Positions 1-4,566 of a DNA stretch of 6,033 nt are shown piece by piece (position 1 is the stretch's first letter; each line of letters opens with the position of its first letter). The translations under genes and the position numbers were made by a program. Source of the stretch: Lachnospiraceae bacterium (lineage in GTDB: Bacteria; Bacillota; Clostridia; Lachnospirales; Lachnospiraceae). The notes beneath the pieces are model-generated. The model did no database searches and was not told the DNA's origin. It saw nothing but the letters and a program-made list of their open reading frames with translations. The stretch spans positions 1 through 6,033 of the forward strand of contig JAFPYK010000317.1 in NCBI GenBank assembly GCA_017412265.1. The letters are read 5' to 3'.

Positions 1-144
1 CATGCACAGAAGCTCTCTTCCGTCCGCCAGCGTCACACGCGAGCCCTGCGGGGAGCAGATCGGGGCCTCGCCCTTGAATAATCCGGCTTCCCGGATCTCG
101 TCCACGGTCTTCTTGTACAGATCCAATGTTTCACGCTTATTCAT
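1..144 (-). CDS. kbl: 2-amino-3-ketobutyrate CoA ligase (glycine C-acetyltransferase), N-terminal fragment
   Basis: Only the first 48 codons are in the window; the reading frame is open at the left edge. The visible peptide begins MNKRETLDLYKKTVDEI and continues with REAGLFKGEAPICSPQGS and a VTLADGRELLCM segment. This matches the start of Kbl proteins, where a helical N-terminus leads to a GLFK(E)ER-I-(S/T)-like segment and then a strand just before the conserved CANNYLGL motif. Kbl is a cytoplasmic PLP enzyme of the alpha-oxoamine synthase family that cleaves 2-amino-3-ketobutyrate with CoA to glycine and acetyl-CoA. The ATG at 144 is preceded by GAGGAG and GGAAG purine runs (about 145-160) that overlap the end of the upstream remnant. 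Its co-directional position downstream of tdh, which makes its unstable substrate, supports the call. The PLP lysine lies outside the window and cannot be checked. Confidence 0.88.
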   Translation of the reverse strand, partial: MNKRETLDLYKKTVDEIREAGLFKGEAPICSPQGSRVTLADGRELLCM

Positions 145-151
145 TTCTTCC

Positions 152-406
152 TTACTCCTCTCTATTGCTTTCTCTCGACAGGAAGAAGACAAATGTCTTC
201 AGCGCCGAATCGAGCGGCGACCTGCTGTTGACGATGATCAGGATGGCGAAAAGAATCCAGCACTCAAACGTCGTTGTGATATCGTGAAACGACGTATCCT
301 TCAGCGCCGGAATCAGCGCCACGATCCCCGTGTAGACGCCCGCGGCCACAGCAAATATAATGATCTTCGGCCAGGTCAGGTTCAGTCAGCCAAATAACTT
401 CTTCAT
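152..406 (-). pseudogene. Remnant of a small membrane-protein gene between tdh and kbl (in-frame TGA at codon 7)
   Basis: A normal-looking start lies at 406: an AGGGGG/GACGG Shine-Dalgarno followed by ATG and the peptide MKKLFG. The next codon is TGA (386-388). The same frame then stays open to a TAA at 152-154 and encodes a clearly membrane-like protein. One hydrophobic segment lies around WPKIIIFAVAAGVYTGIVAL, and a second around CWILFAILIIVN runs on to a SPLDSALKTFVFFL segment. The frame is thus 84 codons broken once. The only usable start after the TGA is GTG at 349, which would begin inside the first hydrophobic segment, so a natural product is unlikely. From memory, unnamed Lachnospiraceae membrane proteins of roughly 200 residues share a SPLDSAL-K-FVFFL segment and continue well beyond it. 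Here the protein ends about 8 residues later, suggesting a C-terminal deletion as well. It sits 37 bp after tdh and 7 bp before kbl. A functional short protein made from the GTG is the alternative. Confidence 0.6.
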
Positions 407-443
407 CGATCCGTCCCCCTCTTCCTCTCACACATCAATTCTC

Positions 444-1520
444 TCATTCTCCTTCCGGCACCGGCAGCTCGCCGATCCTCGACCAGTCCATGATCACCTT
501 GCCGGATTTGCCCGAGAGCATCGTCTGGAATCCTTTGTCAAAATCCCTCACGTCGATCCGGTGCGTGATCACATCGGAGATATCAAGCCCCGCCTGCAGA
601 AGCATCGTCATCTTGATACAGGTGTCCCAGACCTTGCGCCCGTAGATGCCCCGCAGATTCAGGCCGTTGAAGATCACCGTCTCCAGGTCCACAGTCGTAT
701 TCTTGTCCAGAAGCCCCAGCAGGGCGATATTGCCGCCGTGCTTCATCGTGTGGATCATCGTATCCAGCGCCTTCTCGCTGCCGGACATCTCAAGCCCCAC
801 GTCGAAGCCCTCGGTCATCCCGATCTCTTCCTTGACCTGCTCCAGCGTTTCCTTGCCCAGATTCACACACCGCGTCGCGCCGAGCTTCTTCGCCAGATCC
901 AGCCGGTACTGGTTGAAATCCGTCACCACGACGTGGCGCGCACCCGCGAACTTCACGATCGCCGCAGCCATGCAGCCGATCGGGCCCGCGCCGGAGATCA
1001 GCACGTCCTCGCCCAGCACGTCATAAGAGAGCGCCGTGTGCGCCGCGTTGCCGAACGGGTCAAAGATCGCGTACATCTCCTCCGGGATATCCGGGCTGCA
1101 GGGCCAGACATTGACCCACGGGATCACCAGATACTCCGCAAATGCTCCGTTGCGGTTCACGCCCACGCCCTTCGCGTTCTTACAGTTCTGCTTGTGCCCC
1201 TCCAGGCAGTTGCGGCATTTGCCGCAGGTGATATGCCCTTCGCCCGAGACCAGGTCGCCGGGCTTGAACCCGCGCACGCCGGGGCCCACCTTCACGATCT
1301 CACCCACGTACTCATGTCCGATGGTCATGCCGAGCGGGATCGTCTCCTGCGCCCAGCGGTTCCAGTCGTAGATATGCACGTCCGTCCCGCAGATGGCTGT
1401 CTTATGGATCTTGATCATCACATCGTTAGCTCCCACCTCAGGCACCGGGACGCGCCGCATCCACAGGCCCTTCTCCGGTTTTTCCTTGACCAGAGCCCAC
1501 ATCATCTGTCTTTCGCTCAT
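444..1520 (-). CDS. tdh: L-threonine 3-dehydrogenase, zinc-dependent medium-chain dehydrogenase
   Basis: This cytoplasmic enzyme oxidises L-threonine with NAD+ to 2-amino-3-ketobutyrate, the substrate of Kbl encoded downstream. The 358-residue protein aligns along its whole length with E. coli Tdh (341 aa, recalled), with small extensions at both ends. Catalytic-zinc residues are C45 (in KTAICGTDVHIYDW) and H69-E70 (IGHEYVGE). The structural-zinc cysteines are C99, C102, C105 and C113 (GHITCGKCRNC). The Rossmann NAD site is SGAGPIG around residues 176-182, with an acidic residue in VVVTDFN fitting NAD preference. The Tdh-typical FDPFGNAAHTALS and MTEGFDVGLEMSG stretches are present. I chose ATG 1520 because AGAGGAG (1529-1535) lies 8 nt upstream; an in-frame TTG at 1526 is too close to that site. 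It ends in TGA. It appears to be first in an operon with the broken membrane gene and kbl, and has its own promoter region after the malQ terminator. Confidence 0.96.
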   Translation of the reverse strand: MSERQMMWALVKEKPEKGLWMRRVPVPEVGANDVMIKIHKTAICGTDVHIYDWNRWAQETIPLGMTIGHEYVGEIVKVGPGVRGFKPGDLVSGEGHITCGKCRNCLEGHKQNCKNAKGVGVNRNGAFAEYLVIPWVNVWPCSPDIPEEMYAIFDPFGNAAHTALSYDVLGEDVLISGAGPIGCMAAAIVKFAGARHVVVTDFNQYRLDLAKKLGATRCVNLGKETLEQVKEEIGMTEGFDVGLEMSGSEKALDTMIHTMKHGGNIALLGLLDKNTTVDLETVIFNGLNLRGIYGRKVWDTCIKMTMLLQAGLDISDVITHRIDVRDFDKGFQTMLSGKSGKVIMDWSRIGELPVPEGE

Positions 1521-1528
1521 ATACAAAT

Positions 1529-1535
1529 CTCCTCT
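1529..1535 (-). promoter_or_regulatory. Shine-Dalgarno site that fixes the tdh start
   Basis: On the minus strand this reads AGAGGAG and is followed by 8 nt and ATG at 1520. It decides between ATG 1520 and the upstream in-frame TTG at 1526, which would leave only 2 nt of spacing. Confidence 0.75.
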
Positions 1536-1570
1536 GTCCTGTTTTTCGGATACGTACAGTCCTTTTCTTC

Positions 1571-1576
1571 AGTATA
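1571..1576 (-). promoter_or_regulatory. Candidate -10 element of the tdh promoter
   Basis: The minus strand reads TATACT here, one mismatch from TATAAT, about 50 nt before the tdh ATG and downstream of the malQ terminator, where a new promoter is expected. No good TTGACA-like -35 lies at 16-18 bp upstream; the sequence there reads roughly TACCGC. The promoter is therefore either weak or activator-dependent, or the true start is elsewhere in 1577-1650. Confidence 0.4.
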
Positions 1577-1653
1577 CCTCATTTTGCCTCAAAGCGGTAG
1601 CATATGCCGGCCTTTTTTCAGAAAATGTCACGTTCTTTTGATGATCTGCATAC

Positions 1654-1683
1654 AAAAGGGGCAGCCCCTCTCGGTCTGCCCCC
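1654..1683 (-). terminator. Rho-independent terminator after malQ
   Basis: On the minus strand, starting 13 bp after the malQ stop, GGGGCAG (1676-1682) pairs perfectly with CTGCCCC (1658-1664) around an 11-nt loop. TTTT (1654-1657) follows directly. The T-tract is short, but the GC-rich stem and its place between malQ and tdh make it a convincing end to the lacI-malQ transcript. Confidence 0.75.
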
Positions 1684-1695
1684 TGATACACTGTA

Positions 1696-3294
1696 TTATT
1701 CCCCGGTTCGCACAGGCTTGCCGGTCTCCTTCTCATCGACAGCCCCGGCTCCGGCTTCCTCCGCAGCGTCCTCTGCTGCTTCCGCCGGCTCTTCCTCCGG
1801 CTCCGCCGGCTTCGGCTCGCACCGCCCGTACAGCTCCGTCATCCGCGCGATCTTCTCCGCCAGCCCTTCCGGGATCTCCCCCGGCTTCATCCGCCAGCGC
1901 CAGTTGCCGAGCGCGTTCCCCGGCATATTCATCCGCGCGTCGTCGTCAAGCTCCAGGTAGTCCTGCATCTGGGCGACGAACAGGTTCGAGACGCTCGACA
2001 TTCCGCCCCGAATCATCCCCCAGACGAAGCCTTCCTTCTCATTGAGCCCGAAGTACTCCGCCGCCAGGTCCGTCACCTCATGCCTGACATTCTTCCGCCA
2101 GCCGGCCAGCGTCGAGTTGTCGTGCGTCCCCGCGTAGCAGATACTGTTCGGCGTATACAGATGCGGCATATGGTTGCTCTCCTCATCCGCATCAAACGCG
2201 AACTCCAGCACCTTCATGCCCGGCAGCCCGGAATCCTTCAGAAGCTTCGCCACATCCGGTGTCGGATAGCCCAGGTCCTCCGCCACGAACACCAGGTCGT
2301 GGAACCAGTTCTGCAGCATCCCCACGAGCTCCATGCCGGGCCCGGAGATCCACTCGCCCTTCTTCGCGGTCTTCTCCCCGTAAGGCACCGCCCAGTAACT
2401 CGCAAACCCGCGGAAATGGTCGATCCGGATCACGTCGTAGAGCTTCTCCGCCCCGCCGATCCGGTCGATCCACCAGCCGTAGCCGTTGCGCCGCATGTAG
2501 TCATAATCATAGAGCGGGTTGCCCCAGAGCTGCCCGTCCGCGGAGAAATAATCCGGCGGCACTCCGGCGACCTTCACCGGCACATTTTCCTCATCCAGCT
2601 GGAAATTCTCCGGCGAGGACCAGACGTCCGCCGAGTCCAGCGCCACGTAGATCGGCAGATCCCCCAGGATCTTGATCTCCTTCTCGTGCGCGTAGGCCCG
2701 CAGGTCCGCCCACTGCCGGAAGAACAGGAACTGCAGGTACGTGAAGAGCCGCACGTCCTCCGCGAGCTCCTCGCGCCAATGGGCCACCGCCTCCGGCTTC
2801 CTCAGCCGGATATCCTCCGGCCACTCCAGCCACGGCTTCATGCCAAACTGCCGCTTCAGCGCCATAAACAGCGCATAGTCCGGCAGCCATTTCCCGTTCT
2901 CTCTCGCAAATGCGTCCACTTCCGCCCGGTCTCTCTCCCAGCCCCGCGCGGCCGCGCGCGCAAGCAGCCTCAGCCGGTTCTCATAGAGCAGGCCGTAATC
3001 CGCCTTCGCCGGGTCATCCCCCCAGGCATATGCGTCGATCTCCTCCTGCTTCAGAAGTCCGTCCTCCTTCAGCACGTCCAGGTCGATAAAATACGGATTC
3101 CCCGCAAATGTCGACGGGCTCTGGTAAGGAGAGTCCGCGTAACTCGTCGGCCCCACCGGCAGAATCTGCCAGTAGCTCTGGCGCGCCTCCGCCAGAAAAT
3201 CCACGAATTCCCGCGCCGCCTTGCCCAGCGTACCGATTCCGTACGGTGAGGGCAGCGAGGAAATCGGCATCAGAATCCCACTGCTTCGTTTCAT
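1696..3294 (-). CDS. malQ: 4-alpha-glucanotransferase (amylomaltase / disproportionating enzyme), GH77
   Basis: This cytoplasmic enzyme transfers 4-alpha-glucan segments between maltodextrins, releasing glucose, and serves maltose/maltodextrin or glycogen metabolism. The protein is 532 aa. It begins with the family-typical RSSGILMPISSLPSPYGIGTLG, followed by WQILPVGPT and DSPYQSPSTFAGNPYFIDL. The three GH77 catalytic residues are present: nucleophile D292 in IRIDHFRGF, acid/base E339 in VAEDLG, and transition-state stabiliser D392 in GTHDN. The core ends around NWRWRM...ELYGR (residue 491). About 41 residues follow that are rich in Ala, Glu and Pro (EPKPAEPEEEP onward), an extension not expected in standard MalQ. 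The ATG at 3294 has an AAGGAAAGAGA purine tract just upstream and gives the standard N-terminus. It lies 66 bp after lacI with no terminator or clear promoter between, so it is probably co-transcribed with and controlled by that repressor. A terminator follows. Confidence 0.96.
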   Translation of the reverse strand: MKRSSGILMPISSLPSPYGIGTLGKAAREFVDFLAEARQSYWQILPVGPTSYADSPYQSPSTFAGNPYFIDLDVLKEDGLLKQEEIDAYAWGDDPAKADYGLLYENRLRLLARAAARGWERDRAEVDAFARENGKWLPDYALFMALKRQFGMKPWLEWPEDIRLRKPEAVAHWREELAEDVRLFTYLQFLFFRQWADLRAYAHEKEIKILGDLPIYVALDSADVWSSPENFQLDEENVPVKVAGVPPDYFSADGQLWGNPLYDYDYMRRNGYGWWIDRIGGAEKLYDVIRIDHFRGFASYWAVPYGEKTAKKGEWISGPGMELVGMLQNWFHDLVFVAEDLGYPTPDVAKLLKDSGLPGMKVLEFAFDADEESNHMPHLYTPNSICYAGTHDNSTLAGWRKNVRHEVTDLAAEYFGLNEKEGFVWGMIRGGMSSVSNLFVAQMQDYLELDDDARMNMPGNALGNWRWRMKPGEIPEGLAEKIARMTELYGRCEPKPAEPEEEPAEAAEDAAEEAGAGAVDEKETGKPVRTGE

Positions 3295-3342
3295 TCTCTT
3301 TCCTTTCCGCGCCCCGGCACATCCGCCGCAGCCGCTTCACCC

Positions 3343-3363
3343 CTGATTCTTAACTGATTCTTA
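3343..3363. repeat. 10-bp direct repeat at the lacI stop codon
   Basis: CTGATTCTTA occurs at 3343-3352 and again at 3354-3363, separated by one base. The second copy contains the lacI stop codon (TAAGAATCAG on the minus strand). It looks like a small local tandem duplication in the lacI-malQ spacer. No function is evident. Confidence 0.85.
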
Positions 3364-4371
3364 TCTCGCCTGCGCCACCGAGCCGCCTTCCCGCAGCGTG
3401 GTCTTCACCCACTCGTGCCGGTGCGCCTCCGGATCCCGGATCACGTCCAGCATCGCCTTCACGGCCTTGCGCGCCATAACCTCCGGCGGCTGTGAGAGCG
3501 TCGTGAGCGCCGGCGTCGTATACTCTGACATCTCGATTCCGTCGATCGCGATCACCGAGCAGTCCTCCGGCACTCTCCGCCCCAGGTCATACAGGGCCTT
3601 CATCGCTGCGATCGCCATCGAATCCGCGATCACGAACAGTGCCGTGATCTCCGGATGCTCCGTGATCAGCTTCTTCGTCGCCTCATAAGCCGCGGCCATC
3701 GAGAAACTCCCGGTCTCCGCGATGAGCGCCTCGTCCAGCAGGCCCTTCCCCCGCAGCGCGTCGCAGTATCCCCTGCAGCGCAGCTCGCTGATCGAATGGT
3801 CCTCCCGGCGCTCCAGCACGATGCCGATCCTCTGGTGCCCGCGCGCGGTCAGATACTGCGTCGCCCGGTAAGCCTCCGCGTAATCGTTGATCGAAATCGA
3901 AGAATACTGCTCCGTCGCAAGGTCTCCGAAACTGTTGGTAAATGTGCAGCAGACAAACGGGACGTCAATCCTCTGCGCATCCTCCGCGCTGTAATCGAAC
4001 CGGCCGCCCAGCAGGATCAGCCCCTTCAGCCTCCGGGACTTCACGAGGGACGCCCCGGCCAGCAGCTCGTCCTCCTCCGCACCGATCTGCGTGCGCGCGA
4101 TCTCATATCCCGCCTTCGCGGCCGCCTTCTCGATCTCCGCCATAACCGAGGCAAAGAACGGGTTGCCGATGCCGCGGATCACGACGCCGATCGTGTCCGT
4201 CTGCGCCTGCACCAGCGACCTCGCACTGTCATTCGGCACATAGTGCAGCTCCTCGACAGCCTTCATCACCTTCTCGCGGACCGCCTCGCTGACGTCCGGA
4301 TGTCCGTTCAATACCCTGGATACCGTACTGATGGAGACACCGCTGCTCTTCGCCACATCACGTATGGTCAT
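3361..4371 (-). CDS. LacI/GalR-family transcriptional repressor, probable regulator of malQ
   Basis: The protein is 336 aa, normal for the family. The N-terminal lambda-repressor-like helix-turn-helix spans about residues 2-22 (TIRDVAKSSGVSISTVSRVLN). Residues 46-58 carry the PND-ARSL hinge that inserts into the operator minor groove. A periplasmic-binding-protein-like effector domain runs from about residue 60 (IGVVIRGIGNPFF) to the end, with typical LTARGHQRIGIV, ALFVIADSMAIAAMKAL and SVIAIDG segments. The ligand is not readable; a maltodextrin, maltose or related sugar is inferred from the adjacent malQ. ATG 4371 gives the canonical family start. Its own Shine-Dalgarno (GAGTGAG) is mediocre, and it lies 3 nt after the stop of a small in-frame leader ORF. 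A strong promoter and CG-centred palindromes upstream suggest autoregulation. It could alternatively act mainly on unlinked genes. It does not look like CcpA itself in the effector domain. Confidence 0.93.
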   Translation of the reverse strand: MTIRDVAKSSGVSISTVSRVLNGHPDVSEAVREKVMKAVEELHYVPNDSARSLVQAQTDTIGVVIRGIGNPFFASVMAEIEKAAAKAGYEIARTQIGAEEDELLAGASLVKSRRLKGLILLGGRFDYSAEDAQRIDVPFVCCTFTNSFGDLATEQYSSISINDYAEAYRATQYLTARGHQRIGIVLERREDHSISELRCRGYCDALRGKGLLDEALIAETGSFSMAAAYEATKKLITEHPEITALFVIADSMAIAAMKALYDLGRRVPEDCSVIAIDGIEMSEYTTPALTTLSQPPEVMARKAVKAMLDVIRDPEAHRHEWVKTTLREGGSVAQAR

Positions 4372-4374
4372 AAC

Positions 4375-4410
4375 TCACTCTGCGGCAGCGCACAAAGCCG
4401 CTGCCGTCAT
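4375..4410 (-). CDS. Possible 11-codon leader peptide upstream of lacI
   Basis: ATG 4410 is preceded by a strong Shine-Dalgarno (GGAGG, 4416-4420) with 5-nt spacing. It opens an Ala-rich frame, MTAAALCAAAE, ending in TGA at 4375-4377. The frame is the same as lacI and the stop lies 3 nt before the lacI ATG, an arrangement suited to translational coupling or re-initiation. It overlaps an 8-bp hairpin. Such a short ORF can arise by chance; the strong ribosome site is the main argument for it. Confidence 0.35.
   Translation of the reverse strand: MTAAALCAAAE
4383..4406 (-). promoter_or_regulatory. 8-bp hairpin in the lacI leader
   Basis: CGGCAGCG (4383-4390) and CGCTGCCG (4399-4406) are perfect inverted repeats around an 8-nt loop. 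In the mRNA the stem lies inside the small leader ORF, between its start and the lacI ribosome site. No T-tract follows, so it is not a terminator. It may affect lacI translation or RNA stability; function is inferred. Confidence 0.5.
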
Positions 4411-4415
4411 CCTTT

Positions 4416-4420
4416 CCTCC
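4416..4420 (-). promoter_or_regulatory. Strong Shine-Dalgarno of the lacI leader ORF
   Basis: The minus strand reads GGAGG, part of GGGAGGAAAGG, followed directly by ATG 4410. It is clearly better than the GAGTGAG in front of the annotated lacI ATG, so ribosome entry may occur here. Confidence 0.5.
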
Positions 4421-4436
4421 CGGTCCGATCTGTCTA

Positions 4437-4448
4437 TAAAACGTTCCC
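4437..4448. promoter_or_regulatory. Second, imperfect operator-like site
   Basis: The minus strand reads GGGAACGTTTTA. It matches 9 of 12 positions of the perfect palindrome next to it and is also centred on CG. The two centres are 12 bp apart. It is a candidate low-affinity site for the LacI-family protein encoded just downstream. Confidence 0.4.
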
Positions 4449-4460
4449 GGAAACGTTTCC
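4449..4460. promoter_or_regulatory. LacI-family operator, perfect 12-bp palindrome
   Basis: GGAAACGTTTCC is a perfect CG-centred palindrome of the kind bound by LacI/GalR dimers. It lies at about +8 to +19 relative to the predicted start of the lacI transcript (near 4467), where bound repressor would block initiation or early elongation. It resembles the CcpA cre consensus (TGWAANCGNTNWCA) only partly, so control by the local repressor is the simpler reading, but CcpA cannot be excluded. Confidence 0.7.
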
Positions 4461-4473
4461 AGTCCTTGATTCA

Positions 4474-4502
4474 TTTATACAATGATTTCCCCCTCTTGTC
4501 AA
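4474..4502 (-). promoter_or_regulatory. Sigma-A-type promoter of lacI-malQ
   Basis: The minus strand has TTGACA (4497-4502), a spacer of exactly 17 bp (4480-4496) and TATAAA (4474-4479). The -35 is perfect and the -10 has one mismatch. The transcript should start near 4467, giving a leader of about 96 nt before lacI. Placement directly after the upstream terminator and directly before the operator fits a regulated, otherwise strong promoter. Confidence 0.87.
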
Positions 4503-4514
4503 TACTTTCCCCGG

Positions 4515-4551
4515 AAAAGAGAAAACCCGGGGCAGCTTAGGCTGCCCCGGG
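4515..4551 (-). terminator. Rho-independent terminator of the sulfatase-family gene
   Basis: On the minus strand CCCGGGGCAGC (4541-4551) is followed by CTAA and GCTGCCCCGGG (4526-4536): a perfect 11-bp stem with a 4-nt loop. TTTTCTCTTTT (4515-4525) follows. It begins 15 bp after the stop codon and separates this gene from the lacI promoter. Confidence 0.9.
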
Positions 4552-4566
4552 GCCTGTTCACCCGGA

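Noticed and set aside
386..388. TGA at codon 7 of the small membrane gene read as selenocysteine or as tryptophan by a changed code
   Set aside because: tdh and the sulfatase gene end with TGA, and TGG is used for Trp throughout. Nothing around the codon suggests a selenoprotein family or a selenocysteine insertion hairpin.
403..435. 10-codon ORF between tdh and the membrane remnant, overlapping the next ATG
   Set aside because: It is very short, has no ribosome site of its own and encodes a charged peptide that merely reads through the next gene's Shine-Dalgarno.
1521..1526. TTG at 1526 as the tdh start
   Set aside because: It lies only 2 nt after the AGAGGAG site, whereas ATG 1520 has the normal 8-nt spacing and adds nothing unusual.
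1527..1650. Riboswitch or T-box in front of tdh
   Set aside because: From the candidate -10 there are only about 45 transcribed bases before the ATG, too few for such an element, and no conserved motif or terminator stem is visible there.
360..2045. 561-codon open frame on the plus strand, and similarly long plus-strand frames at 2080-3249, 3655-4485 and 4588-5547
   Set aside because: They run antisense to tdh, malQ, lacI and the sulfatase gene, cross gene boundaries and terminators, and encode His/Arg/Pro/Leu-rich sequence with no recognisable domain. They are by-products of GC-rich codon use on the other strand.
3295..3360. Separate promoter or terminator between lacI and malQ
   Set aside because: The 66-bp spacer shows no paired -35/-10 elements and no GC stem followed by T residues. 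Co-transcription is the simpler reading.
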